Positions 31,861 to 44,795 of a DNA stretch of 64,000 nt are shown here, in pieces. Each line of letters begins with the position of its first letter. The stretch's first letter is position 1. Made by a program: the position numbers and the translations under genes. The notes under the pieces were generated by a model. The model was not told where the DNA came from, made no database searches, and was given only the letters and a program-made list of their open reading frames with translations. The DNA comes from Mastigias papua (taxonomy: Eukaryota > Cnidaria > Scyphozoa > Rhizostomeae > Mastigiidae), in contig OZ025272.1 of assembly GCA_964019165.1 (NCBI GenBank), forward strand, positions 7,024,993-7,088,992, written 5' to 3'.

Positions 31861-34320
31861 TACTCACTTACATTTTGAAACAGCCATTGATTTGCCAGTT
31901 TCAAATATGTAGCAGAACAGCATTTACTTCGCTGTTTTTCAAATACTGAATTTGATTCATAATGCTTAGATAATTGCAACAACTTTAACTGGAGGAATGT
32001 GAAGATTATGATTGTGACAAAAACACTCTTTTGAGATATGATCGATGTATCAAGTAGTATATTTTCCTAGATCAATAGACTTTAAAGAAATTCTCCTTTT
32101 TATTTGAAGCTACTGTAATTGACAAGAAATACTGTCCCTATTGGGTAACATAGTGCTATTATTGCCGTGGAGACAGTCACAGATTATACTTTCTGTAGTT
32201 GAGTGGAGTTGATAGGAAGGGATTTTTAACAGATGGTGATATTCTCTTTGTAACTAAGAAACAGCAACTCTTTCAACGTCGTTAATCATATTGTCAATGA
32301 ATGGAAATCATAAATACTAAATAAAGTCTTTATTTGCGGACCCTTGAAGCAAGTCTTTGACTATCACTGCCTTGCTTTCATAATTGAAGCGCTTCTTAAT
32401 TGTTAGAGTCGAAAATTTTATGTTAAACGTATATTTTCAGTATCAATTAGCAGTATAAGTGGAAATTCTTTCTATTTTTTTATAAGGTTTGAAACATGCG
32501 CTAATATTCTTGATAATTTTATGCTGTTGTTGCCGGCACCTGTTTGTTAATGCTGGTAAGTTGATTTGTTTGAGATAAAGTGCAGTAAGCAGAAAGGCAA
32601 ACATATTTTGCTATTGAGCTGCTCATTGCTTTCTAATCAATCGATCGCAGGTAACAAAATCGTTTTATAATTCTATTGTTCATACTTGAAATACATTTCT
32701 TGCTTTTGCAGATTTTACAGGTATTTTAACGTTGTTTGTTATTAGAATTTAATGCACGGTTTGCCATTATAGTCCATTAGCTATAAGCAGTGAGAGGTTC
32801 CTGAATGCTACCTTATCTATGCAATTTCTCTCATTTGATAACTCTTTTTACATCTCAGCAATAAGTTACTAGCAGCTTTCTATCTTACTTTCAGCTCTAT
32901 TTGTAACCCAGTTTGTACTGGCTTGCTATCCCCAAATGGATAACGGATCAGTTATACAATTTGCTGTAGACTGTTGTGTTGGCACTTAGACCCGTATTAA
33001 CTAAGTGGCATTTTGTTCTATATCCATGCGAAGACTTATTTCTAGTAAACTGGCAGTACTTCCAAGGTCTCTCGACAATTTTTTGATTTCCGCTTAATCT
33101 AGACGGTGATGTTATAACAGACAAGCAGCTATTATTGGAAGTCTCTCTTTGATTATTTTGCTGCTATTAGAAGATACATAATAGACATGTTTAAGAAATA
33201 AAATTTAATCTTGTGTTACGAGTCAAATGTGAGGTCCTACAATCATCATAACTACTGGTTAATTTTTTGTTCAATTCAGAATTTTTTGTGGATCTACGAA
33301 ATAATACCTATTACATTTCGAAGTGGTATGGAAATGAGTACATGCATGCTGCTTAAGCAATGCTTCTTATAGGTTAGTTATACGGCTCCTTGTCTAATAG
33401 GAAGTGATGCAATATGATTTAGCACTGTATCTAATGTGATTTGGTATGTTATTTTAAGATATATGAAATGATATGACGTAATACTATATGTTTTACTAAT
33501 ATGATATGATCTACTATACATCTTTGATATATATCAAATCATATCATATTTGTAGATATAAGCAAATGAAAACTCTCTGTATCATTCTGTAATTTCACTG
33601 TACGCTTTCTTTTTGGCTGAAAGTAAAGTTTAGTCTGTGTTCTATTTATCCTAAAGAAAGGCTGCTTCCCCAACGCTAAAAGGCTTGTGTCACTTCTTGG
33701 ATTCACCTTTTTTTAACGTAACAAGACAATTTGGGATACCAAGCACAATTTTAGAATCATCAAGGCTGGACAAGAGAACTCAGTGAGGAGCTGAAAAAGA
33801 GTTGAACATGCCATAATGCGGTTTGATGTTGGAAGCTGAAGAGATCGTTGATAAGTGTACCAGAGCAACCAGCACCAACACTAGCACCAGGATAAAAGGG
33901 GAGAAGCCCTGACCCCGAAACACTTTACACAGCCATGAGTATGATATATGGTCTCCATCTCTTATTTTGGCAGTTCAAGTATTCTCAAACCTAATGCTAT
34001 CTAACTATAATTTGGATTCATTTCCTTAAAGATCAGTAGTATCAAAGTTATTATAGATTTGAAATAGCCCCAAAGATGACTAGAAGTCTACTCAGAGAGG
34101 AGATAGAGTTGTCAAAGAGTAGGTGAGACGAATGATAGCCTGTACGCTAGAAGAACTCAAAGGATGTTACAGCTATAAGTATCAAAACAAGTCTTTCATC
34201 AGCAATTTCAAATAGAGAGTTGGTATCATAAGCTCAATTGCTATCAGCACTTTCCTTTCTCTGAGAGTGTGAAGAACAAATATACACTGCGCTTGTGGTG
34301 AAAATAATTCAAGCTTCATC
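31861..34320. other. Intergenic AT-rich region: nothing recognised
   Basis: No coding exon or clear repeat. A patch of ATGATATGA-type words around 33440..33560 makes small inverted repeats. It may contain regulatory DNA of the minus-strand forkhead gene, but nothing in the sequence proves it. Confidence 0.35.
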
Positions 34321-34329
34321 AAATTTTTT

Positions 34330-35150
34330 ACTGAACCAGAAAGACATTGAATTTCACAATAAGATCAATGATATTAGCTTTGATCCTTCTGTATAGAGCA
34401 TGCGTTATTATGCGATTTATGACATTTACTTCAGCACGGAGATCTACAGTCTTCAGGTTTGAGGGTCAATCCCTTGCAAATGATCATGTGGATAGCTGCC
34501 AGTGGGGAAGCTGGGTAACAATAAATGGCTTTGAAATGGTTTAAAGCACTTGTCAGAAGTTGAAAGGTATCACTGAGCTTCTATGTAGCACTTTGAATTG
34601 TACCTGGTAGAAAAAATTATTTCATTAATCATAGCATTAAGACTAGGATCGCCTTTGGTAGACTGCCAGTGGTTGACATATCTTTAAGACACTGGTTTTC
34701 AATCGAAATCAAGAAAAATTTACAAAGTTTTCCAAATCATTACTAATACTATTAATCAACTGTCTCCAATGCACTGCAAATTTCTTCTTGAATAAAGCAC
34801 TTTACTTGCATCACACTATGTCCTTCTCGTATGCAATCAAGACTGTGCTACTTGACTGAAAGGTATTGCCTTGCAAGTGCACAAATGCTCAACCAAACCC
34901 AATAATTTACATATAATTTATCCTAATCTAATTTAAGATTAGTGCGACTGTAGAACCTAACGTCCTGTGAACGTACAGTTGCACATGAAAACAAGCATGG
35001 TTGGCTTCCTCGAAGCAGGCCTGTTCTTGGGCAAATTCATGCGACCGTGGTGCGAAGCATCCTGCGCACAGATACCCAAATCTGTCTACTTTGGTACCCA
35101 TTTTATCTCCTGCAACACATAAATCCAGACTCAAGATTGGAGAACTAGGA
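34330..35150 (-). pseudogene. Possible Ty3/gypsy relic, minus strand
   Basis: On the minus strand near 34340..34440 a frame reads VDLRAEVNVINRIITHALYR followed by RIKANIIDLIVKFN, which follows the RT pattern CVDMR..N..I.RE.HP.P....I..LNG of gypsy elements. Further upstream (35000..35100) APRSHEFAQEQACFEEANHA with flanking Cys/His resembles a decayed Gag zinc knuckle. Heavy decay makes this tentative. Confidence 0.35.
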
Positions 35151-35654
35151 CCAATTGTCTGAATGGCTCCTTCGGAGAATCAGAAGAAAGCTACGCACTT
35201 TTATCGTTTACCAGGTTGCTTCAGAATAAGCAATGCACTTTACATAATTCTCTGGTAGCAAAGAACTATCGCAAGATCTTTTCTGATGCTGACACAAGAT
35301 AGATAGCTTTGGTATGGAAATGCTATGAGATAAAAAATTAGTATTATTATCATACTGAAAATTGACTGTCGCCCTTGCAACCTGTGCGACCGTATAGATT
35401 CGCCCCTGTATGAAACTGCTTGATTTTGATCTATTGTCTTTTGCCCGACAAAATGATCCAAATCTCCCACGTGTACAGATTTCAACAACTTTGCTGTGAC
35501 TGAAAGAGCTGCCTCTTCCTCTCCCCTCTGGCTCTGTCAGTTGTGATGTATACACTACACACACTTGAATCATTTCGTCGCAAAGCCTTTGATAAGATAC
35601 ATTCCTAATCTCACCCTATTATTTACAATACATGGAGTGTTGAATGGTTAGAGT

Positions 35655-36441
35655 GAATGATTTTTCTGGCCAAGTATGAATGGTGACGTTCGTAACTGGA
35701 CGAATCTTGCATTACCTGCCAAAAATCAAAAGTTCAGGGTCATACTGTTGCTCCTCTTGTTGCATTTAGCACTCCCGATGCCTGTTTTGATATTGTATAT
35801 CTCGATCTTGTAGGCCCTCTTGCAGTGGCTTGCGCTTTTCTTTATCTTCTAACTTTTATTGGCCGTTTACCCGTTGGCCTGAAGCTATACTTCTAAGATG
35901 CATCTCTGCTGTAACTGTTGCAGGTGCTTTTGTATCCCATTGGATTTCAATCCTTGAAGTTCCATCAACTATCGCTACAGTTCGGGGTGTACAATTTGAA
36001 TCATTTTTGCTCCATTCCTTGGCTTCCCTTCTTGGCTAAAAAGTTTTTGAACAACTGCTTATCATCATTGCGCTGATGGCATGGTCAAGCGTTTTCACCG
36101 CTCTTTACAAGCATCACTTAAAGTTTAGCCTGATATAGGTAAATGGACCAAAGCTTTGCCTCATCCTTCTTTATATGTGAGCAACCATCAAATCTGATCT
36201 TAGCTGCTCTCCTGCACAGCTTGTACCCACAACTTCCTGTACAAATAGTTTCGCCCCCTGTATCACAATCTGATTTGGTCCCTTCAAGTTCCTCTGATCG
36301 TTTTAGTTTGGAAATGCAGCAATTCATTACTCCCTCAACGCACACACACAAACACACACACACACACACACATACACACGCGCGCGCACGCATGCACGCA
36401 TGCACGCACGCACGCACACACGCACACACGCACGCACGCAC

Positions 36442-36489
<48 letters not shown>

Positions 36490-36990
36490 TAGCAAGCAAC
36501 ACTTCCGTCAACATATTCCAAATCAACCTCCACCATTGTACGCATGGTTTTCTGCTCTCCGATTCAGTCTGCAAACCACTACTGGTACCTTTTCAGGGGC
36601 CTTACCAGGTTCTCAGTAGATCACTCAAATACTTTACTCTCAACATTCACGGCAACCATCAAAATTAGCATTGATCGTCTCAAATTTGCTAACATCGCTT
36701 CTTCTTCCATGTCAGCATCTTCATCTTCTTTCACTTCGGCCCTGTCTCTTCAACAATCCACGCTTGATGCTCCATCCTCTAAACCGATTGTTTCATCGTT
36801 TGTTCGGATCGCTCACTCTGGTCGACATGTTCATTTTCCTGCATGTTATGGACAATAAAGGACGTTTTCCTTCTTCGTAATGGTTTTTGGCCTATTGCTT
36901 TGTCATGCCCTATGTATATCTCATAGCTATTTGCACCCTAATTTCGAATGCATCTCTCCCTTACATTCTGGGGGGGGGAGTAATTTAGTA
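35655..36990 (+). pseudogene. Ty3/gypsy integrase relic with possible polypurine tract
   Basis: Pieces of one integrase in shifting frames: FFWPSMNGDVRNWT (35660), CITCQKSKVQGHTVAP (35711), DIVYLDLVGPL (core first Asp), LLTFIGR then FTRWPEAILLRCISAVTVAG and VPSTIATVRGVQFESFLLHS (the usual second-Asp TDRG box is TVRG), TTAYHHCADGMVKRFHRSLQ, then a C-terminal ISIDRLKFA and FVRIAHSGRHVHFP. A G-run (36970..36981) before TAATTTAGTAACCCC may be the polypurine tract and start of a 3' LTR ending near an AATAAAG at 37270, but no second LTR is seen. A microsatellite interrupts the relic. Confidence 0.7.
36338..36490 (+). repeat. Compound microsatellite (CA)n-(CACG)n-(CAAG)n
   Basis: Successive CA, GCACGCAT/CACG and CAAG runs. 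Open frames on both strands here (Thr/His- and Leu/Ala/Cys-rich) are repeat artefacts. Confidence 0.95.
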
Positions 36991-37690
36991 ACCCCGTATC
37001 AAATAGGATTTATGTTGTACTAAGAAATGTCTGCACCACTTTTTATTGCTTTGATTTGTTTACTTTTCTGGAAGCTTAGTGGGATATTTGAGGAGCTAGA
37101 AAGTAGACTGGTTCGTTTCCATTTAGAAATTCTACGCTGTAAACTCTGTGGAAAAGGAGTCTACTAAAAGATAACTGGTACCTCTGATGGGACACAACAA
37201 GAAAGCTGCGATAGCAGCTTCATGCTTCGAAACTAAATGAGTGGTGTGTTGTGCTTTTCAAATTGTGCAGAATAAAGTCTGACGCTATAAGGTAAGCAAG
37301 GTTCATTTCATTGATTCATTCTTAACTTTTTCATTTATAATTCTTTAGCTGTAGTAACCCTTAGATACTAGGATCTTCAGAACAAAGACCGCAACCAGAA
37401 AAAGAGACATTTCTTCGTCTTGATTTTATAACGACATATCCAGTGGTTTTATTGTGACTAACATTAGTCTACATATATCCAAGAAGTTTACATATCCAAT
37501 AAGTCCAACAATACTAGGGTCTGTTTTCTAGGGGGGTGGGGGGCATATTAAAAACTCATACATAAAAGTTATGATACATCCTAAATTGCATACTAAATAA
37601 AGACATTACCAAAAGAAATTACATACAAAGTAAAGATATAATTACAATGCAATTTAAGAATACTGTTAGAAGAAGGCAACAAACAAGTTA
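36991..37690. other. Spacer, possible gypsy LTR remnant
   Basis: The first 300 bases may be a solo 3' LTR of the preceding gypsy relic. The rest shows only a G-run near 37530 and nothing else recognised. Confidence 0.25.
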
Positions 37691-39490
37691 ACCAGACCGT
37701 TTATTAGTAATCTACACGCATGGTCTTTAGCTTCATCTTAAATGAGTAGAATGTGGTAGATTTTTGACAGTCGTTATATAGCGAATTCCAAACCATGGTC
37801 CCCCGCTAGCTAAACAATTTTGCACATGTTATGTGTTTAGTCGAGAAGTCTTAAAATTTAGTTGCAAAGTGATTTATTTGTTACAGAAGATACTCTATGG
37901 AAGAGGTTAGTTAGATAAATTGGGCCTGATCATTTACAAGCTTTATAGACCATGCTTGCAGATTCCTTTTGTAACATTCCGTTGATACTGGGAAATCCGA
38001 GACTTTTCAGAAGGTGCTCAGCTGTTGCTTCATGTGGTCTGTTAGTTATTTTACACACAGATCTATTTTGAAATCTCTGATGAATTCTGCGTCTAATAGT
38101 TCCACAATAGCCTCAAACCGAACAACAAAACCCTAAGCGTTGTTCGATGATTCCTCTATAGAGCATTTTCAACGTTTCAGTGTGGAGGAATTTTTCGCAT
38201 GCTTTATCATTCCTATACCTAGAGAGATTGTCAACCACACTGATGTTACAGGTTCTTTCCATTTTAGCTCGTTATCAATCTGGAAGCCCAAATATTTTAA
38301 TGCAGTTCCTTTGAGCAGCAAGTTCTCCTGCTATTTAAAATTCTGTCCTACGTAGTTTTCCATTGCTTTTATCATGCAATGCTTTTTTGTGCCTATCAGC
38401 ATTTATGTTGTTTTGGCAACATTTTAATGATAGCATATTACTATACAACCATATTCTAAGGATTTCTAGTTCATAGTTCATAAACTTTGGATACGTCATT
38501 ATCATTCATAGAAAAGTATGCCAGACTAGTATCGTCAGCGTACATTGTAATTTTTGAGCATTTCAGTGCGTATGACACATCATTTATGTAAAGAAGAACA
38601 ACTTCAGCCCTGTATTGTTAATTCCGTAATGGTTGAGCTTTCTTATCAAAGTATTATGATCCACTGTATCAAATGTCCTTTTCAAATTAACAAACATGAT
38701 AGCAGTATATTTACTTTCATCTAGATCAAAATACCAATCAGTTGCGTTTGATAGAAAGCACGTGACTATTGAATGGAGAGATAGAAAATCTGACAGGTGC
38801 CTGTAGATGAATTCATTTTCATTAAGATAGCTGTATAAATTGATTGCAGACTAGGAGCTCGAAAAGCCATAAAAAGACTGGTAACATTGATATAGACCTG
38901 TAATCCGCTTGTTCATTAGCTCAGCTTCCTTTGAAGATATGTGCTATTCTAGCATCCCTCGAGCTATCAGGAAAGTTCCACTGAGAAGCGAGTAGTTAAA
39001 GAGGTGTGATAGAGGCCTTGAAAAAGCAAAATAGCAGTCTTTATAAAAAAGTTGGAAATGTCATCAAACCCAGACCCATGCGATGTTTCAATAGTAGAGT
39101 AAATATTAGCAACATTTTCTGCATTTTTCTCAGTAAAATTAAACGATTTAGAATCATATGTATTTTAGCTTTGAGGTTTTCCCCTATTTTACATAAATAT
39201 GCGTTAATAGTGTAATTGATTTCATTTTTGTCTGTAAGTATATTATTAACATTTGTTGAATCTATCTTTGTGGTTTTATAAGTTTTATTTACAATTTTCC
39301 TTTTTTGTTTTCTATTACCAATATTTTCCTGGATCTTGTATGAATATTAGTCCTTTTTAGCTTTGTATTAAGGTAGTTCACTTCGTTCCTAGCATGCATA
39401 TAAGATGCCACCTTGGTCAAGGATGATTCTTTCAATGAACCACGGTTAGAAAATCCTCTTGGAAATCTGGAGAAGAATCTTTCATGCAAG
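37690..39490 (-). pseudogene. LINE reverse transcriptase relic, minus strand
   Basis: Reading right to left on the minus strand: ARNEVNYLNTKLKR (39330..39390), GSGFDDISNFFIKTA (39040..39090), FNYSLLSGTF, YSYLNENEFIYRHLSDFLSL and HSIVTCFLSNATDWYFDLDE (38710..38850), FVNLKRTFDTVDHNTLIRKL (38640..38700), MYADDTSLAYFSMNDNDV with an intact YADD box (38500..38545), later NRPHEATAEHLLKSLGFPSI (37980..38040), and the C-terminal VWNSLYNDCQKSTTFYSFKM near 37760. The order is that of a complete RT domain of a jockey/CR1-type LINE, but stops and frameshifts separate the parts. The endonuclease domain is not visible. Inactive. Confidence 0.8.
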
Positions 39491-39754
39491 CATAAAGCGT
39501 TTGAGAGACCAGAACTTTCTACTTTTAGTGAAGAAGGGGCAACAGTTGTTGCTCAGTGGGCTCTTCTAATTTCTTTTTGCCGCAGATATTTGGAGTGCAG
39601 TCGTAAGTTCATTTCTCGTTCTTGTCGAAGGTAGCCACGGAATGTTGGTTGGTGACAATATGTCTGGGCCAACTATGATAACAAGTACTTCGAAACGAAC
39701 TTTAGAGTAAGCTGAGCAACATTTGTTTATACATATACATTGACACAGATCAGA

Positions 39755-40680
39755 AGTAATATTGACAAATGCCCCTTGACTGAAGACGCTATAATTGTAG
39801 AACTGAGGTTGGCTGTATATATGTACAGGCTTGGTAAAGGTGATCATGCACATGCAATCTCAAAACTCATTGGACTTGGAAAGTCCACTGTTATTTATCA
39901 TTGTTTTCGAAGTTTTAGCTGCAATTGTTGAGATGCTATGGCGTGATACTGTCACAGAGCATTTATCTACAAATAAGGATGAATTTAAAATATGTATGGC
40001 ACGTTTTTGACAAGGAATGGCATTTTCCATATTGTTTAGGGTGGTAGGTGGTACCTACCTACCAATCAAATGCCCAAAGGGCGGGCAAGAAGCTCAAAAA
40101 GAATACCACAACTTTAAGTGTTCTCACTAGAGTGTTGATGGCCATGGTAAACTATAAGTATCGTGTTATTTTTGGGAAGTTGTGGCTTTCTAGGAAAAAA
40201 TCATGACTCAAAAAATACTACAGTCAGTTACTATATATCAACAGATCACAGATAATAACCTACTTCAAAACACTGCTAAATCTCTAGATGGTCCATTAAT
40301 ACGTGGAGATGGAGCTTCCCATTCAAGACGTGAGCTATTCACAAAATGCTACTCTCTCTCCTCAGCAGCGTTATTTTAACTATCGATTAGGCACAGAACG
40401 CATGGTAACAGAATACGCATATGGCCAGTTAAAGGGTAGGTGGCATATTCTGTTCAAAAACTGTGAGAGCAAGGAGTCCATGAAGACTGTGTCTTGCTTG
40501 CTTTGTAGTGCACAGTCTCTGCATAGATTTACGTAACATTCTTCCAAGAGCTTGGGACTTAAACTATGATGATCATGATAAAAGGAAGGTCTGCACAGGC
40601 AGATACGGAATCGCGTAATATGACAAGGTGCAGAAAGATTTCCGGTACATCCAAACAACCTCTATGAAAAAAACGATAAA
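39755..40680 (+). pseudogene. PIF/Harbinger transposase pseudogene
   Basis: A helix-turn-helix start LRLAVYMYRLGKGDHAHAIS, KLIGLGKSTVIYH is followed in shifted frames by VVGGTYLPIKCPKGGQEAQK and EYHNFK (normally DG.HIPIKCP, so the first catalytic Asp has become Gly), VDGHGKL, DGPLIRGDGAS (second Asp box) and LSPQQRYFNYRLGTERMVTE, then YAYGQLKGRWHILF with the third acidic residue. This is the standard Harbinger nuclease order. Multiple frameshifts, stops and the lost Asp make it non-functional. No terminal inverted repeats or 3-bp duplication were identified. Confidence 0.8.
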
Positions 40681-41104
40681 GCCTGGATAGAAAAGAAAGG
40701 AACTGGTATCAAGTACTTTGAATAACTTTTATAGACCTGCTGGAAAAATAACATAAATTGGTTTTAATTATTTACTGATTTAGGGACCTCATAATATGGA
40801 ATGCATTAAGCAAAGACCAAGAGAACCACATAGATAGGGGAACTTAAAAATGCCTGTTAAAATCAAACTCGAGAACAGTCAACACATTATCATTCAGACA
40901 AGGGACAGGCTTCAACAACAATGAAGATGACGACCTTGACTATTAATAGAAACTACTTTATTGCATATAGAAAGATATTTCCTTCTTACTTCGACCTAAA
41001 TTAGAGTTCAAATTAATCTATTCTAATCACAATACTTCTAACCTTTCCCGAGTAAACGAATAATCTGTCCCTTATGATACTATTTTAAATATGTAATATA
41101 CTGT

Positions 41105-41236
<132 letters not shown>

Positions 41237-41329
41237 TATACAATTCAAATCCACAATGTAGCTACTTAAAGTTTCGTGTTTCCACTCATCAGGCTACTAA
41301 CATGAAGTTCGTTATGCACCGTTATTTAA

Positions 41330-42240
41330 CGTTACCTAATACTACGCTGGGGGGATGGAAGATTACATAATAAGTATTTGTTTCTATGACGACATTTCGA
41401 TATAAGATCTGTCCTTTTGTTTAGTAGACCCCTTGGGCTAGCTCTTATAATTACGGATTTTTCTGTCAAGCAAAGTGCGCATCTTCTTGAACCACTTTTA
41501 TAGGGGGAAGCCCTGGCAACTACGCACCACTTTATTTTGTAATCTTTATTGCAATCCTTTAGCATCCACACATGTTTAGACAATTCGGTTTCGTTTACGT
41601 ATTTTCTGTGCTTGAAAGACTTGGTGTGATTGTTTTATCTTGTTTTGAAGTCACCTTCGCACTGACCATAGTACACATGGCTGTCATTATCTGTTGTTAC
41701 AACTGCTTTGTATACTAGACACTTCTCTTGGCAATCTCCATTAAGTGGGCAGTTGGTCTTATTCCTGAAGTTGCATTTTAGACAATCTTTCTTTATGTCA
41801 CTTTGCAGTATTTGGGAGTTGTGTTTTTTGATGTTGTTTATCATTTTGGTGGTGCAGCAGTCACTTACTTTTATTGTGCTTAGGTTGAAGATCTTGTGGA
41901 ATTTATGATGTCTAGGGAAGTGCTGTTTTACTAGACGGAGGAAGACTTTGCCAATTCTAGTTTTCACACTCTTATTGAAAGGGGGATTGAACCAGATGAC
42001 TTTCCTTTTTCGCTTTGTGCTTTGGTTGGTGTTGTGCTCCTTTTCATACGAGAGATTATTGCTATATCCGCTGCTCTTCAGCGCAGAATCATAAATGCCT
42101 TTAGCACTTTTAAATTCATTTTTGCTGGATCATAACTCCTGCAGCCGTTTTTTGACCATGTTTGGAAGCTCCTGTATTATTGATGAGGGGTGGTTTGAGT
42201 TGACATTGATATACGAAAAGCAAAATTTCCATGTTGTGTC
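41330..42240 (-). pseudogene. Penelope-like element fragment with GIY-YIG region
   Basis: On the minus strand one long frame broken by a few stops: INVNSNHPSSIIQELPNMVK, FKSAKGIYDSALKSSGYSNN, KRKRKVIWFNPPFNKSVKTR, IGKVFLRLVKQHFPRHHKFH and KIFNLSTIKVSDCC, CNFRNKTNCPLNGDCQEKCL, VYKAVVTTDNDSHVYYGQCE (GIY-YIG-like) and, after a TAA, NNHTKSFKHRKYVNETELSK. The C-terminal LISKCRHRNKYLL closes the domain. This order is typical of the RT-tail and GIY-YIG endonuclease part of Penelope-like retroelements. The RT core upstream is missing. Confidence 0.75.
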
Positions 42241-42589
42241 GATCGGGACCCTGGGTAAAAACTGTCGCGCTACTCAATGCGTCACAGGTTGATAGTAGTA
42301 AGTGGGCTACTGTGGAGAATTCATTAAAGGTTACAAATGGCGTATCATCGGATTGTTTGAAGTTAGATGGACAGGTTGTGGGGAAATTGTAACCGAGGAA
42401 GGAGATTAACTCTGGTGTTCAGGAGATGATAGAGAATATGTGAATGGAGTTGGATTCATTGTTAACAATAGCTATCTATCAATGGTCATTGAATGTAAAA
42501 TTGTATCTAGCAGAATCATTTGAATTAGAGTGGGCACTAAGCCTAAACATCTTACTATATTTCAAGCATATCTCTACCTACTACATCTC

Positions 42590-44460
42590 ATAGTGAAGTT
42601 CAAGGAGACTGGAATTCAAAGATAGGCACAAGCTGGTATGATGATTGGAAAGATACTGTTGGAGGATATGGAGTCGGTTCTACAAATGATAGAGGTTGAC
42701 GTTTATTTAGTTTTGCGAAGATGCATAATATGATGGTAGTCAATACACCACATAGTCAGAAATTGTCTGGAAGGACTATATAGCATTCACCTGGTGAGAG
42801 ATATAAGAATCAAATAGATTACATTCTAATAGATAAGAAATTTCGTTCAAATATTAAGACCAGCAAAGCAAGATCATTTCCTGGTGCTGAAATAGGTAGT
42901 GACCACGATTTAGTGCTGATGACTATAAAATCAAGTTAAACAAAACCAATAAATCGAGTAATATTAGAGTAAGGTTTGATTTAGAGAAATTGAATGAGCC
43001 TCAAGTCAAACAAGAATTTCAAAGCAAAATAGGTGGTAGGTTTGCACCTCTCATGCTTTTAGATGATATGCAGCAATTAGTAGATGAGTTCAGTGAAAAG
43101 TAAAAGAAACAGCTAATGAGATACTTGGTAAACAAGGAAAAATGAAAAGCCATGGGTAACTAGTGATGTATTATCCCTCTGCGATCAAAGACGGAATCGT
43201 AAAAGCAAGAAAACTCGTAGTGAAGAGTTCTTGGTAAATAACATATTGCAAATAGAAGGGTTAGAGAAGAAATAATCAAAGTAAAGGAACAATAGATAAG
43301 GAATGTGATATCATAGAGGGAAATCTTTAAAGGAATAACTGCCAAATTGCATATGACATAATTAACAATATAACTAAGCGTATTACATGTAGAACAACTG
43401 AAGTTGAGGATAATAACGGGAAAATGCTAACAGAACCTACAGCAGTTAAAGACAGATGGACTGAATGCTGTACGGAGTGTACAACAATCAAATTGCCACT
43501 GATCAAGGCCTGCTAAAAGAGCACAAAAGTACGCAACCTCTTCTTGAAGATGCGAGAGCTGATAACGACATATTAATAGAGGAAGTAATCCAAGCAATTA
43601 GAGGACTTAAGAAAAGAAATGCTTCAGGCTTTGATAATATTCTAGCAGAATTGTTGCAAGCAGGATCAAATCATGCACAGAGGGTGTTGCATAAATTTGT
43701 AATAAAGCGTAGAAAGTCAGAAAATGGTCAGAGCAGCTCCGAAGTCGCTACTAATCCCATTGTACAAGAAAGGAAATGCCAAAAAGTGTCAAAGCTACAG
43801 AACTATCAGATTAATTAGTCATCCAAGTAAGTTTTTGCTAAAGATCATTTTGGATCAAGGAGCTGCTTGTTCTAACTGATGCTAAAGATCAAGGAACTGT
43901 TTCTTCTAACTGATTACTGAAACAAGACTTCGCATAAATTCAGAATGGAGTTAAATGCTGATAAATGCAAAATTATGATGACAGGTAGTAAGGGTGACAG
44001 GTTGATATCAAGATTGAAGACCAGAGGGTGGAAGTTGTTGGTAGCTTTTCCTACTAGGTAGTAACGATTTAATAGTTCTATCAGTAGCTCTCTATGGCTG
44101 TCAATCGTGGACAATCACAAAAGATATGAAAGCAAGAATTACGAGATTTGAATTTAAATGTTACAGACAACTATTGAGAATACCGGACACTGAACATAAG
44201 TCAAATGAAGAAGTCAAGAAACGTATTGAATTAGAAGCTGGAAAGATAGTAAATTTGTTAGAATTGGTGAGAAAAAGGAAGATACAATGGTTTGGTCTTG
44301 TTGTAAGACTGAGTGGTGATAGCTTGGGGAAGATCATATTGCAGGGTATGGTTGATGGTAAAAGGAACAGGGGAAGATGTTCACCACCATCCTCAGTCTC
44401 GTCGTTTGAGATGCTGTTTTCACTTGCACTTAGCACGCCCTGTGGTGAAAGAGCAAGTAA
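42590..44460 (+). pseudogene. Internally deleted LINE with AP endonuclease and RT ends
   Basis: Begins with an apurinic endonuclease-like block GDWNSKIGTSWYDDWKDTVG (near 42611) leading to HSPGERYKNQIDYILIDKKF (near 42790) and SFPGAEIGSDHDLVL (near 42880), the endonuclease catalytic end. RT start: EEVIQAIRGLKKRNASGFDN and ILAELLQAG (43580..43670), then SHPSKFLLKIILDQG (43824..43860), after which most of the RT core is gone. It resumes with LSVALYGCQSWTITKD (about 44084) and a clean C-terminal frame ITRFEFKCYRQLLRIPDTEH, KRKIQWFGLVVRLSGDSLGK (44126..44370). The C-terminal part resembles RTE-type LINEs. Dead copy. Confidence 0.8.
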
Positions 44461-44567
44461 CTAGAACTTTCATGTTCAGATTCCTCCTCTTCAGATTCAT
44501 TTCTAACCTCTTCCATGTTGAGTCGACATGAGAGCTCGATGGGCTAAACATATACGCACAAAGACCA

Positions 44568-44795
44568 CACTACCGTTCAAAAAGTGTTGGGACGATTCTA
44601 TAAAAGAATGGTCGCGCCGACTTTGCTTGGCGCAACTGAAAAGCTTTGAAACATACACAATGTCTTATAAAAATTTCATGGTAATAATCGGTTGTCTTAT
44701 TTGATAAGAGAGGATCAAATGCATGTTTGTCAAAGCTTCTTACGTAAACGTCCTTCGAAACTTCGAATCGTCCCAACACTGTTTGAACGGTAGTG
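44568..44795. repeat. Tc1/mariner-type MITE
   Basis: About 30-bp inverted ends starting CACTACCGTTCAAA and continuing AGTGTTGGGACGATTC on both sides. The right flank is TA; the left is CA, probably a mutated TA duplication. No transposase inside the 228 bp. Confidence 0.75.

Noticed and set aside
34928..35573. Host gene from the minus-strand 68 to 121-codon frames
   Set aside because: No splice context or domain; the only readable resemblance is a decayed gypsy Gag knuckle.
36118..36619. ORFs of 125 and 158 codons with Leu/Ala/Cys or Thr/His repeats
   Set aside because: They run through the CA/CACG/CAAG microsatellite; only short non-repeat parts belong to a gypsy relic.
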